Positions 26,747-35,736 are shown, counted from the first letter of the stretch. The stretch is 64,000 bases of DNA from an uncultured Eubacteriales bacterium (GCA_900545225.1 UQXZ01000006.1:1-64000), one strand, 5' to 3'. Made by a program: numbers and translations. The notes: generated by a model not told the origin, from the letters alone.

Positions 26747-27376
26747 GTGAAGGGTAGATTTATTATTACAATCGGCCGTGAATTTGGAAGTGGCGGCCAT
26801 GAAATAGGAATTGAATTAGCTAAGGCACTTGGTGTTAAATGCTACGATAAGCAGCTTATTGAAATTGCTGCAAAGGAAAGCGGTCTTAGTGAAGAAGTAA
26901 TGAAGGCACAGGACGAATCAAGATCTAACAGCCTTATTTACACACTTGCAATGGATTCATATTCATATGGTTACCCAGCAGGTATTTATACAGAGACTCC
27001 TCTTAATGAGAAGGTATTCAATGCTCAGCAGGATGTAATCAAGGAAATTGCAGCACGTGAGTCATGTGTAATTATCGGTAGATGTGCTGATTACACATTA
27101 GAGGACGATCCGGACCTTATCAATGTATTTATTCATGCTCCAATTGAAAAGAGAATTGCAAGAGTAAAGAGAATATATGAGCTTGATGAGAAGAAGGCAG
27201 AAAAGCTTATCAGAAAGACAGATAAGAAGAGAGCAAACTATTATAACTTCTATACTGAAAGAAAATGGGGAGATGCCAATACATATGACCTCTGCTTTGA
27301 TTCAAGTAAGTTAGGATTAAATAAGGCAGTAGAGCTTATTCAGATGTATGCAATGATCAGAAGAAAAGACGTTTAA
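26747..27376 (+). CDS. Cytidylate kinase-like family protein
   Basis: 209 residues, GTG start 1 nt after the synthase stop codon. P-loop variant TIGREFGSGGHEIG, then IIGRCADYTL and a LID-like arginine/lysine segment (EKLIRKTDKKRANYY). Members of this AAK6/Cmk2 group are annotated as cytidylate kinase-like, but most are untested. Last gene of the aroB-lspA-rluD run; a strong terminator follows. Confidence 0.85.
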   Translation: MKGRFIITIGREFGSGGHEIGIELAKALGVKCYDKQLIEIAAKESGLSEEVMKAQDESRSNSLIYTLAMDSYSYGYPAGIYTETPLNEKVFNAQQDVIKEIAARESCVIIGRCADYTLEDDPDLINVFIHAPIEKRIARVKRIYELDEKKAEKLIRKTDKKRANYYNFYTERKWGDANTYDLCFDSSKLGLNKAVELIQMYAMIRRKDV

Positions 27377-27456
27377 TCGTAAAGTTCTTATATCGAATAT
27401 TTATAAAATACATAGCATTTGCTATGTATATGTAAGAATGCATATGTCCATATAAT

Positions 27457-27500
27457 AAAAGTGCAGGTGATATATCTTGTGATATATCACCTGCACTTTT
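27457..27500. terminator. Bidirectional terminator between convergent genes
   Basis: Perfect 20-bp arms (27457-27476 and 27481-27500) with loop TTGT. A- and T-runs at both ends serve the kinase-like gene (+) and lepB (-). Confidence 0.92.
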
Positions 27501-27576
27501 TTGCTTACAAGCTTATTAATTTTTATTTTTAAATCAATGGATTCATATAGAATAATATATGAATTTACTTCGACAT

Positions 27577-28695
27577 TCAGCTTATGCCGGAGAATGAAAC
27601 AGTGTTTTTCTCACCGTCGAAATATTTGAATAAGGCTTTTGCCAGTATCTGGTCCTTACTTACATATGTATGAGTCCAGTATCTTGAATCATACGAGTTA
27701 TTTCTGTTGTCACCCATTACAAAATAACAGTTATCAGGAACAGTATATGTCAATGTAGTAGAGTTGATTGCCATTGGTTCTTTAAGATATGGCTCATCAA
27801 GTTTTTCGCCATTTACATATACGGCACCGGCAGATATTTTTACTGTATCGCCCGGAGTACCAATAACTCTCTTAATGTATGTCTTGCTTTCATCATCAGG
27901 GAACTTAAATATAATTACATCACCCTGCTGAGGCTCTGAGAATACGTAAGCAAGTCTGAAACCGAATAATCTGTCATTTTCATTGATGGTTTCTTTCATG
28001 GATCCTGTAGGAACCTGAGCGTTAATGACGATAAATCGGAGTATAATAAAAGCTGCGGCAAATGCAATCGACACAATTTTTATTATTCCCCAGATTTCAT
28101 TTTTCTTCTTTTTCTTTTTTCTCTTTTGTGTTGTGTCGTCCTGAGTATATTCGTCTACAGCCTTCTTAATATATTCTTCTTCAATCTTACCCGCATTCGG
28201 TGCTTCAGCCTCAGCTTCTTTTATGGTTTTATATGCATCTGACTTTTTCTTCATTGAATAATCAACAGAGTCTATGTTTATATCATCATCTGCAGAGGCG
28301 ATATTTCCTTTTGGATTGTGGTCGGATAAAATGTCTGAAGTCTGTTTGTCCGAACTATTATCATTTACATCAATATCAATATTATTTTCTGGAGATTCAA
28401 CATTAGAAGATATGTCATCAGCCGTTGTAGCAGCTGTAGCCGGTTCAGCACTATTTGTTGGTGCAGCTACTTCAGCAGGTTTAGCAACGGAAGTTGGTGC
28501 AGCTGCTGATGCAGGTATACCTTCTGTAAAATCATAACTGTATGATCTGTCAGTTGAATTATTAACAGATTGTGTATCATTAAATGTTAATTCATCCTCG
28601 GATGAATCGAATTTTTCTCCGGAAATAAAATCGTAATCTATATCATATTCAATGGACGACTTTCCGTCCTTCTTTTTGGAATTATTGTTATCCAT
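27577..28695 (-). CDS. lepB: Signal peptidase I with an unusually long N-terminal extension
   Basis: 372 residues. Residues 1-190 are low-complexity, acidic, and partly Ala/Pro/Thr-rich (for example PTSVAKPAEVAAPTNSAEPA). Then come a basic block (KRKKKKKKNE), one membrane helix (about 201-225) and the catalytic domain: Ser232 in PTGSMKETI, Lys275 in YIKRVIGTPGD, and GDNRNNSYDSRYW. Typical Firmicutes enzymes of this type have 170-200 residues, so the extension doubles the size; it should lie in the cytoplasm. It cleaves secretory signal peptides. Confidence 0.92.
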   Translation of the reverse strand: MDNNNSKKKDGKSSIEYDIDYDFISGEKFDSSEDELTFNDTQSVNNSTDRSYSYDFTEGIPASAAAPTSVAKPAEVAAPTNSAEPATAATTADDISSNVESPENNIDIDVNDNSSDKQTSDILSDHNPKGNIASADDDINIDSVDYSMKKKSDAYKTIKEAEAEAPNAGKIEEEYIKKAVDEYTQDDTTQKRKKKKKKNEIWGIIKIVSIAFAAAFIILRFIVINAQVPTGSMKETINENDRLFGFRLAYVFSEPQQGDVIIFKFPDDESKTYIKRVIGTPGDTVKISAGAVYVNGEKLDEPYLKEPMAINSTTLTYTVPDNCYFVMGDNRNNSYDSRYWTHTYVSKDQILAKALFKYFDGEKNTVSFSGIS

Positions 28696-28956
28696 TCAAA
28701 TGACCCCTCATTATGTGTATATAGCAATTAGCATAATATAATAGTATCTACAATACAAGGAATATAAAGTTATATGTTTATTAAATTATTATAATAATTT
28801 AATCGGAGATTGATTTAAGAGTAATAGTGGAAGAGCAGCGGTGTTTACAATGTAGTTATTATAAAAATATTGTTTACATTAAATAAAATTACAATGTGAT
28901 ACAATATTTTATACATACGGCTTGATTGTATGAAAATTTAATAGGAGGAATGACCA

Positions 28957-29511
28957 ATGTTTGATGGTAGCTTTAGAGAAGAGTTAAGAAATCGTTGGAA
29001 CGAACGACTTCAGTCAATGCGAATCATTGGATTTATAGTAAGTATTGCTCTTATTGCAGTTGGTATTACATGTATTTTTATTCCAATGTTATCAGTTAAC
29101 CTTATGCATTATATTTTTGCATCTGTTCTTCTTGCAGCCGGAATTTTCCATATAGTAAATTACTTTACTATTAAGACTCCATTCAGATCAGGTGGATATC
29201 TTGCAATGGCGATAATTCAGGTAATTGTAGCCCTGATATTATTCTTCTCACCTTCAATTGTAACTATTGAAATTCTTGCGTTTATGCTTGCATTTGAAAT
29301 GCTTATTTCAGGTATAGATGCTTTTTCATTAGGTGTTAAGGTTGGAAGTGCATGGGGAGTATTTATAGGTATTATGAATATCGCAATGTCTATAGTACTT
29401 TTCGTATCACCATTTGCATACTTATATGCATTTGTTATCATTATGCCAATTTACATGATTGTAAGAGGTGTATCTCTTCTTTCAGAATGTATAGTTGCTA
29501 AACCAAGATAA
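28957..29511 (+). CDS. DUF308 membrane protein
   Basis: 184 residues with about six membrane helices, resembling the HdeD/DUF308 family (IALIAVGITCIFIPMLSVNL, then AFMLAFEMLISGIDAF). Function unknown; E. coli HdeD is linked to acid stress. ATG 28957 follows AGGAGG. Divergent from lepB and followed by its own terminator. Confidence 0.85.
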   Translation: MFDGSFREELRNRWNERLQSMRIIGFIVSIALIAVGITCIFIPMLSVNLMHYIFASVLLAAGIFHIVNYFTIKTPFRSGGYLAMAIIQVIVALILFFSPSIVTIEILAFMLAFEMLISGIDAFSLGVKVGSAWGVFIGIMNIAMSIVLFVSPFAYLYAFVIIMPIYMIVRGVSLLSECIVAKPR

Positions 29512-29527
29512 CTTTTTAAGACAAAAT

Positions 29528-29575
29528 AAAAACTGTTATATGTCTGAATTTTAGTTTCAGCATATAACAGTTTTT
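29528..29575. terminator. Bidirectional terminator (DUF308 gene / FUSC gene)
   Basis: Outer arms 29528-29542 and 29561-29575 (15 bp), inner CTGAA/TTCAG pairing, T6 run downstream. Confidence 0.88.
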
Positions 29576-29588
29576 TATTTATTATGGA

Positions 29589-31505
29589 TTATTTTAAATT
29601 AACCGCTTCAGGTATTTCACTACCAAGTACCTTTAATGCGATTTCTTCTGTTTTAATAATATCATCTGCAATTTCATTAATTGAAATTATGATGCTCTTC
29701 TGTCTTGGTGTAAGATTCTTCTCACCTTCAACAGCTTCTATGAAGTCACCGAGCTTTGCATTTTCTTCCAACAGTCTGTGATTTACTATTGTAAGTCGGT
29801 TAAGCCATTCCTCCTCAGCCATCAGGTATGCTGTAACATCCGGATTAACTGCATAGACGTTAACGGTTCTTAACTTCTGATTGATTGCTCTGTTCTTTCT
29901 AATGATATCGTGAATTGTATCATAAGTTGTTTCTTCGTTTTTAAATGCTTCTCTTATTTCATCATTAAGTGACACTGAATACTGTAACTGTTTACGCAAT
30001 GTCTCTGGTATGCTCTTTGGATATACCAATGAATTTACCAGAAGAAGTGCTATACAGAGAGCTATAATTACAACAAGTCTGTATAATGAGAATGAATATA
30101 ATCCAACAGGTTCCATTATTATTGTCATAAGAACGGATATCATGGAGCCGAGCATTGTTGAACCGTCGAACTGGAAGAACATATCAGCAAATAATGTTAT
30201 TGCGATAAGGGCTACCAGATGTACCCATGTGTTATTTGTTATGGAGAAGGCAACCATTATAAGGCCTACTGCATAAATTGTATTAATGATACGGTTTATT
30301 ACACTTGATTTGTTAAGTTCTGCATATGGCTTGGCAACGATACCGATGTACATAGGAATAATATATGGCTTATACATTCCGAAGAATGTAGCAAGGAATA
30401 CGCCAATTCCTGCCAATATGGAAACATTTAAAGCGAATACAAAGTTGAATCTGTTAAAACGGTTAAGAATACGGCTTCCTATAGAAGGCTTATTGTCATG
30501 CATATCACTACGTTCTACTTCACCATTAACGAAGTCGTCCATTTCCATTCTGATTGAATCTAATGCCTTAGGACTGCCGGCTTCAGGATCAAGCTTGAGA
30601 TAAAGGGCATCAAACTTACTTAATATTTCATCTGATGAAATCTTATTCTGCTCGTAACAGTCAATTGAATCTAAAACTTCGATAATAAGTGAATGTAAGT
30701 CAGCTGACATTACTTCGTCACCTGTTACATAGTTATCTGATAATGTGTTGTTAATTCTCTTAAGAATTGTGATTGTTCTGATAGTGTCATGTCCAGGCTT
30801 CCATTCGGAGTCAATAGACATTTTTGTACTATAGGCTGCTTCGATGCCTGAAAGAGTTTTATCTATAATGGTATACTGTTTAACTAATTCCTCTTTTGAG
30901 CTTCCCTCATAAATACCTAAGCACTGTTTTTTGAGAGTAGCAATAGCACCGTTTAAGGCAGCTCCTGTTTTCTTTTTGAAAGTTTTTCCTCTTAAACCTA
31001 CGTTTAAGATAATTGAGATTACTGATGCAACTGCATATATTGCGATTCTTATAAATAAATCCATGCCATATACAGGGTAGAATATGAACATTGAAAATGC
31101 TAATAAGAGTGGCATATATGTACTGTTGTGCTTCTCAGATGTGAATAAGAATATTGCAAGGAAGTATGTAATAAATGTAAATACTGTCATCGTTACAATA
31201 TATCCGGATGTACCCTCAGGGAACAATCCATATGATAAAAATGCAAGTACAACCATTCCTACGTTAGAAGCAATAAGTATGAATGTGTTTCTTACAGGTT
31301 CAAGTGTATAGTCGTTGCTAAGACTCATAAGTACGCTGATAAATGCGAAACCACAGGCCAGACCGTTATTAAGGCCGAAAGGTATCATACTTATCATCAT
31401 AACGCCAATCATAATACCCATGAAGATAAGCGCTTTAAAAAGCTCAGGTCTTACCCCGGGCTTAAATGTAATAAATTTCTTTTTTTCCTGCTGCTGTTCA
31501 GCCAT
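29589..31505 (-). CDS. FUSC / aromatic acid exporter family protein, paralogue A
   Basis: 638 residues from the ATG at 31505 (an upstream in-frame start would lie inside marR). Two blocks of membrane helices (about 20-170 and 365-500) are separated by a cytoplasmic helical region, ending in a soluble tail; this is the FUSC/ArAE arrangement (PF13515/PF06081-like). TLEPVRNTFILIASNVG and LFTSEKHNSTYMPLLL recur in the paralogue at 56772. It probably exports an organic acid or toxic compound. The start overlaps the marR stop by 8 nt, so regulator and transporter form one operon. Confidence 0.82.
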   Translation of the reverse strand: MAEQQQEKKKFITFKPGVRPELFKALIFMGIMIGVMMISMIPFGLNNGLACGFAFISVLMSLSNDYTLEPVRNTFILIASNVGMVVLAFLSYGLFPEGTSGYIVTMTVFTFITYFLAIFLFTSEKHNSTYMPLLLAFSMFIFYPVYGMDLFIRIAIYAVASVISIILNVGLRGKTFKKKTGAALNGAIATLKKQCLGIYEGSSKEELVKQYTIIDKTLSGIEAAYSTKMSIDSEWKPGHDTIRTITILKRINNTLSDNYVTGDEVMSADLHSLIIEVLDSIDCYEQNKISSDEILSKFDALYLKLDPEAGSPKALDSIRMEMDDFVNGEVERSDMHDNKPSIGSRILNRFNRFNFVFALNVSILAGIGVFLATFFGMYKPYIIPMYIGIVAKPYAELNKSSVINRIINTIYAVGLIMVAFSITNNTWVHLVALIAITLFADMFFQFDGSTMLGSMISVLMTIIMEPVGLYSFSLYRLVVIIALCIALLLVNSLVYPKSIPETLRKQLQYSVSLNDEIREAFKNEETTYDTIHDIIRKNRAINQKLRTVNVYAVNPDVTAYLMAEEEWLNRLTIVNHRLLEENAKLGDFIEAVEGEKNLTPRQKSIIISINEIADDIIKTEEIALKVLGSEIPEAVNLK

Positions 31506-31983
31506 TACAATCAACCCCCTTAACTTTGAAATTTTTACGCACGTCCTCGTATGCGTCAAAAAATGATTCAGAAAGCTCGATATAGGCCTTCATTTTGTCA
31601 ATGCCAATTTTCTCTGTCAGCTCAGCTACAAAATTAGTTGCGTTTTCTTCCGTTGCTTTAAGTAACATCTGACCTTGCTCAGTTATGGTTACCAAAGTAT
31701 TTCTCCTGTTAGCAGGGCTTGTATGTCTTTCTACATAGCCCTTTGTCTCCAATGTTTTTAACATTTTGGACATTGCCTGTGGAGAAGTGTTGTTTTTTTT
31801 CAAAAGATGTGAAACCGGAATTGCATCAGTCTTTTCTTCTTCTATAAGAGATCGAAGTGAAAACATGGTCTGAAATTCCACGGTCGGCATGGTCTGGAAT
31901 ACATTTTTTAAACCATGTCTTATCCTTTGCATACACTGGAAGAAAGAACGGGTAATATTGTCCTTATTATCGGTATATGACAT
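31498..31983 (-). CDS. MarR family transcriptional regulator (controls FUSC paralogue A)
   Basis: 161 residues with a winged helix (about 50-110: TDAIPVSHLLKKNNTSPQAM, then MLKTLETKGYVERHTSP) and wing NRRNTLVTITEQG. MarR proteins bind palindromes and release on binding small phenolic or other ligands. A palindrome TTAACTAAGTTAA (32021-32033) lies just upstream and is the likely operator. Confidence 0.88.
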   Translation of the reverse strand: MSYTDNKDNITRSFFQCMQRIRHGLKNVFQTMPTVEFQTMFSLRSLIEEEKTDAIPVSHLLKKNNTSPQAMSKMLKTLETKGYVERHTSPANRRNTLVTITEQGQMLLKATEENATNFVAELTEKIGIDKMKAYIELSESFFDAYEDVRKNFKVKGVDCNG

Positions 31984-32020
31984 TCTTTTTCCCTCCGTAT
32001 ATTTTTAACTACATTAATAA

Positions 32021-32033
32021 TTAACTAAGTTAA
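32021..32033. promoter_or_regulatory. Candidate MarR operator
   Basis: Perfect palindrome TTAACT-A-AGTTAA about 38 bp upstream of the marR start. The 11-mer AAGTTAACTAT overlapping it (32027-32037) recurs at 34813-34823. Confidence 0.55.
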
Positions 32034-32128
32034 CTATTACATATGGTAACAGGTGTACATATAAAAGTCAAACAAAATATATGGGGATTTTATATTTGTA
32101 TGAAAATAAATGTTTTTGGGTTAAAAAA

Positions 32129-32151
32129 AGACTATGCAAAATGCATAGTCT
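32129..32151 (-). terminator. Terminator of rpsT
   Basis: Arms AGACTATGCA / TGCATAGTCT with loop AAA; on the minus strand it is followed by seven U. Confidence 0.9.
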
Positions 32152-32179
32152 CGGAAGTCTCTATTAAGTTAAGTTCAAA

Positions 32180-32440
32180 TTAAAGAGCGTTAACTGCATT
32201 TGTAAGACGAGATACTTTTCTAGCAGCTGTGTTCTTGTGGAAGATATGCTTTGTAGCACCCTTCTGGATAAGGCTTGTAGCGTGAACTAATGCAGCGCTT
32301 GCTGTTTCCTTATCGTTAGCTTCTACTGCAGCGAGTACCTTCTTAACTGCTGTCTTAACTTCGCTCTTGAAAGCCTTATTTCTTTCAGCTCTTGCGTTGT
32401 TAGTAATAATTCTCTTCTTTGATGACTTAATATTTGCCAC
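32180..32440 (-). CDS. rpsT: 30S ribosomal protein S20
   Basis: 86 residues, basic. Starts MANIKSSKKRIITNNARAER and ends NTAARKVSRLTNAVNAL, the standard S20 signature and length. Single-gene unit with a strong ribosome binding site (AGGGAGGAATTAAA) and its own terminator. Confidence 0.97.
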   Translation of the reverse strand: MANIKSSKKRIITNNARAERNKAFKSEVKTAVKKVLAAVEANDKETASAALVHATSLIQKGATKHIFHKNTAARKVSRLTNAVNAL

Positions 32441-32743
32441 TTTTAATTCCTCCCTTATTACTTATTGTAATAATTTTTTATTCGTTAAACATACTCTACA
32501 ATTCTATTATAATGAATTGCTAACTGTCAACAGTTAATTGTTATTTATTATGTTTTATTGTGAGTACACAGGTTTTTATCGGGTTTGATTAATTATTTTA
32601 TTAAAATTTTTCATGTATAACAACCATATTATTGTATAATACCATTGCGAAATCAATAAAATAAAGTACAAATGCTTTATTTTCCTGTTATAAAATGTCA
32701 GATGTTAATCTGAAAGACATAGTAATGTACGGAGGACAAAAAG
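32441..32743. other. Divergent intergenic region rpsT / pepD
   Basis: AT-rich. On the minus strand TATAAT (about 32508-32513) is a probable -10 for rpsT; TAACTGTCAACAGTTA (32521-32536) is a small palindrome beside it. No gene or riboswitch was recognised. Confidence 0.45.
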
Positions 32744-34213
32744 GTGGAAATCGATTTTTTAAATGGCGAAAGTTATTTCAGGTTCTTTAAGGAAATAAGC
32801 AGTATTCCAAGAGGGTCAGGCAATACTGAGAAAATACAGAAATATCTTATTAAATTTGCAGAGCAGAGAAATCTTGACTATGCATGTGATGAGATTGGTA
32901 ACGTAGTTATATATAAGGATAAAAGTGCAGATTCAAAATCGAATGATCCTGTAATCCTTCAGGGCCATATGGATATGGTTACAGTAAAGACAAAGGATTC
33001 AGATAAGAATCTGGAAAATGAGGGTCTTACTCTTTATGTGGACGGAGACTGGATTAAGGCAAAGGGAACAAGCTTAGGCGGCGATGACGGAATAGCAGTA
33101 AGCTATATGCTCAGTATTCTGGACAGCGATAAGCTTACACATCCTCCTATAGAAGCGCTTTTTACAGTTGATGAAGAGACAGGAATGCTTGGAGCAAAGG
33201 ATCTTGATATGTCACTTCTCAGAGGTAAGAAGCTTATCAATATGGATTCAGAGGAAGACGGTATCGTATATGTAAGCTGTGCCGGCGGAGTTGATGTGAA
33301 GGTTGCTGCAGAAAGTGAAATGGAGCGAATTAAAGGTGAATTAGTTTCATTTACAATTGGTGGTTTAACAGGCGGTCATTCCGGAATGGAGATTGATAAG
33401 GGCAGAGCAAATGCTGCAGTTATTACTGTTAACATTTTAAATGACATGATTGATGCTGAGTTAAAGCCACAGCTTGTAAGCGTTCATTCTGGTGAAAAGG
33501 ACAATGCAATTGCAACAGACGGAATAACAAACTTAATTATTCCAGAGAGTGTAAAGGATGCCATAGGGGCCGATGCTTTAAAGAATAAGCTTTCAGCAAT
33601 TGCTGATAAATATATTGCAGAATATAAAGAAACAGATCCTGAAATGCATATAGATTTTAATTACGATGGTGTTCAGAGTAAGAGAGTATACACAGCACAG
33701 GCTACTGTAAGATATGTTCACTGTATCTGTGAGCTTCCAAATGGTGTAATAAGTGTATCTGAGGAACTGGATAATCTTCCTGAGACATCTCTTAATCTCG
33801 GAATTATGCGCGTAAATGAAACATCAGCATCTGCATCATACTTAGTAAGAAGTAATTCTGATGATGGTAAAAAGAATCTTGTTAATGATATGAAGAAGAC
33901 TGCAAAGAAACATCATTTAAAGACATATTTATCAAATGATTATCAGGCATGGGAATATAGGGAAGATTCTGAAATAAGAGATATTATTGTGGATTCATTT
34001 AAGGAAGTGGCAGGGGAAAAGCCACTTGTTAAGTCAATCCATGCAGGTCTTGAGTGTGGAATATTAATTTCCAAGAGACACAGCCTTGATTGCGTATCTA
34101 TAGGACCGGAAATACAGGATGTTCATACTTATAATGAAAAGATGAGTATTATATCTGCAAAGAAGAATTATATGGTAATTAAAAGAGCACTTGAGAAGCT
34201 TGCTAAAAAATAA
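32744..34213 (+). CDS. pepD: Aminoacyl-histidine dipeptidase (peptidase D)
   Basis: 489 residues, M20 zinc peptidase with GTG start after GGAGGACAAAAAG. Metal ligands are visible in LQGHMDMVTVK, LGGDDGIAVSYML, VDEETGMLGA (catalytic Glu-Glu) and the C-terminal SIHAGLECG. Hydrolyses Xaa-His dipeptides in the cytoplasm. Single gene. Confidence 0.93.
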   Translation: MEIDFLNGESYFRFFKEISSIPRGSGNTEKIQKYLIKFAEQRNLDYACDEIGNVVIYKDKSADSKSNDPVILQGHMDMVTVKTKDSDKNLENEGLTLYVDGDWIKAKGTSLGGDDGIAVSYMLSILDSDKLTHPPIEALFTVDEETGMLGAKDLDMSLLRGKKLINMDSEEDGIVYVSCAGGVDVKVAAESEMERIKGELVSFTIGGLTGGHSGMEIDKGRANAAVITVNILNDMIDAELKPQLVSVHSGEKDNAIATDGITNLIIPESVKDAIGADALKNKLSAIADKYIAEYKETDPEMHIDFNYDGVQSKRVYTAQATVRYVHCICELPNGVISVSEELDNLPETSLNLGIMRVNETSASASYLVRSNSDDGKKNLVNDMKKTAKKHHLKTYLSNDYQAWEYREDSEIRDIIVDSFKEVAGEKPLVKSIHAGLECGILISKRHSLDCVSIGPEIQDVHTYNEKMSIISAKKNYMVIKRALEKLAKK

Positions 34214-34260
34214 CAGATAAAACAGATTATTAATTAAAAATTAAAAATATTTTAATTAAT

Positions 34261-34299
34261 AATAGCACACTATTGATAATGACTTAATAGTGTGCTATT
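34261..34299. promoter_or_regulatory. Two AATAG-N4-CTATT operators upstream of marR
   Basis: AATAGCACACTATT (34261-34274) and AATAGTGTGCTATT (34286-34299) are each pseudopalindromic and are reverse complements of one another. A third copy, AATAGCGTGCTATT, lies in front of the MATE gene (34898-34911). This is strong evidence of a shared operator for the encoded MarR. Confidence 0.75.
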
Positions 34300-34334
34300 A
34301 TTAAGAAGTGACATAACAGGAAAGGAGTTGAAAC

Positions 34335-34760
34335 ATGGCTGAATATACACCGAATGGTTTACTTATTAAGCAACTTCACGACAGACTTGAAAAATATGCA
34401 AATAATGATCTGCGTTCAAGAGATCTTACCATGATGCAGGTGTCTGTATTACAGGTTTTAAAGTTGGCAGAAGGGCAGAAAATGACCATGAAGGAATTAG
34501 AGCACTATTTTCAGATTGCCCAGTCCACAGTTGTAGGAATTGTTTCCAGATTGGAAAAAAAGGAGCTTGTGGAAGCATTTGGAGATTCTTCTGATAAACG
34601 AATTAAGGTGGTTCATATTACACCTTCAGGAGAAGCCTGCTGTAAAGAGGCCAGTGCCCATATGGAGGCTGTAGAAGAACATCTTTTATCCGGATTGTCA
34701 CAGGAAGAAAAAAATACGCTAAATAATTTGCTTACAAAATTATTAAATAATATAAGCTGA
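34335..34760 (+). CDS. MarR family transcriptional regulator
   Basis: 141 residues, winged helix at about 40-100 (MTMKELEHYFQIAQSTVVGI, then VSRLEKKELVEAF, DSSDKRIKVVHITPSG). Upstream of a MATE-type efflux gene with the same operator sequence in front of both, the usual layout for ligand-induced derepression of a pump. The pump gene is broken. Confidence 0.88.
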   Translation: MAEYTPNGLLIKQLHDRLEKYANNDLRSRDLTMMQVSVLQVLKLAEGQKMTMKELEHYFQIAQSTVVGIVSRLEKKELVEAFGDSSDKRIKVVHITPSGEACCKEASAHMEAVEEHLLSGLSQEEKNTLNNLLTKLLNNIS

Positions 34761-34779
34761 AATAACTTGAATTAAACAT

Positions 34780-34836
34780 AGTTAACATGACTAAAGAAAG
34801 ACTGCTGAAGTTAAGTTAACTATAGTCATGTTAACT
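34780..34836. other. Inverted repeat between marR and the MATE remnant
   Basis: 14-bp perfect arms AGTTAACATGACTA (34780-34793) and TAGTCATGTTAACT (34823-34836), spaced by 29 nt. A second pairing TGCTGAA (34803-34809) / TTCAGCA (34854-34860) nests across it. It could be a structured leader or protein-binding sites. Confidence 0.55.
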
Positions 34837-34862
34837 CATACCAGGTTGTTTTTCAGCACATG

Positions 34863-34888
34863 CCCGTGGTTTCACGGGGGTTTATTTT
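34863..34888 (+). terminator. Short hairpin with T-rich tail before the MATE remnant
   Basis: CCCGTG (34863-34868) and CACGGG (34873-34878) with loop GTTT, followed by GGTTTATTTT. It may end the marR transcript or act as an attenuator. Confidence 0.55.
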
Positions 34889-34897
34889 AAACTAATC

Positions 34898-34911
34898 AAT
34901 AGCGTGCTATT
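34898..34911. promoter_or_regulatory. Third AATAG-N4-CTATT operator, before the MATE remnant
   Basis: AATAGCGTGCTATT, 18 bp upstream of the MATE start and immediately before its AAAAAGGAG ribosome binding site. Confidence 0.7.
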
Positions 34912-34928
34912 AAAAAGGAGAAGATAAA

Positions 34929-35583
34929 GTGGAAAATTCAAAAGAGTTAGATACTTTTGCAAATGCACCGGTTAAGAAAGCGGTGCTCAGTAATGCAATA
35001 CCCGCCATGGTAGCCATGCTCATGGTTCTTATCTACAATCTGGCGGATACATTTTTTATAGGACTGACAAGAGATGATATGCAGGTAGCTGTCGTATCAC
35101 TTGCTACATCTGTATTTTTACTTTTTATGTCTGTAGGAACTATTTTTGGTATTGGTGGAACCTCTGCAATATCAAGAGCTTTAGGCGAAGGTAAAAAGAA
35201 TATGCTAAAAAAGTTTCTTTATTCTGTACGTGGAGCTGTGTTGTTGTAGGTATTATCATGTCTGCATTGTTTCTTATTTTTATGGATCCGATTATTGGAA
35301 TAATTGGAGCAAGTGCTGAAACATGGGATTTAAGAAAACATATCTTACAATTGTATGTTATTCAGGTCCATTTGTTCTTATTGCAAACTGTTTCTCAAAT
35401 ATTCTTCGTGCAGAGGGACAGTCAGGTAAAGCCATGATGGGACAGGTTCTCGGTAACCTTACTAACATAGTTTTTGATCCTATTATGATTTTAACACTTG
35501 GATGGAATATTTCAGGTGCAGCCATTGCTCGTGAGAGTGATGGCAGTGGGCTTTTTTATGCCGTAACAGAATGCGATAAATAA
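34929..35583 (+). pseudogene. MATE family efflux transporter, frameshifted and truncated
   Basis: The N-terminus is typical of MATE proteins (NAIPAMVAMLMVLIYNLADTFF; GTIFGIGGTSAISRALGEGK, each over ten residues of family signature). The frame breaks near 35211-35224, continues in a second frame (VVGIIMSALFLIFMDPIIG), and breaks again near 35325 into a third (TYLTIVCYSGPFVLIANCFS). After WNISGAAIA the sequence departs from the family and stops at 35583. About 215 of roughly 450 residues are represented, so half of the transporter is gone. The regulator and operators upstream are intact. Confidence 0.9.
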
Positions 35584-35630
35584 ATTATATATACAATATA
35601 AATACATTGGGAAATTACGAAAATCATTAA

Positions 35631-35659
35631 TTGACATGAAAACGAACGTTTGTTAAATT
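35631..35659 (+). promoter_or_regulatory. Promoter of the DUF5688 gene with LexA-like box
   Basis: TTGACA (35631-35636) and TAAATT (35654-35659), 17-nt spacer. The spacer contains CGAACGTTTGTT (35643-35654), which resembles the Firmicutes LexA box CGAAC-N4-GTTCG but lacks its last two bases. Confidence 0.45.
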
Positions 35660-35736
35660 TTAAATATCTAAATTTTATTTTTCATTTTTAGTTATTCAAC
35701 TTTATTTTTTTCATTTTTTTTCAAAGGAGTTTTAAT

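Noticed and set aside
34929..35583. Programmed frameshifting in the MATE gene
   Set aside because: Two shifts plus loss of the C-terminal half point to decay; no slippery site with a downstream structure was evident at the breaks.
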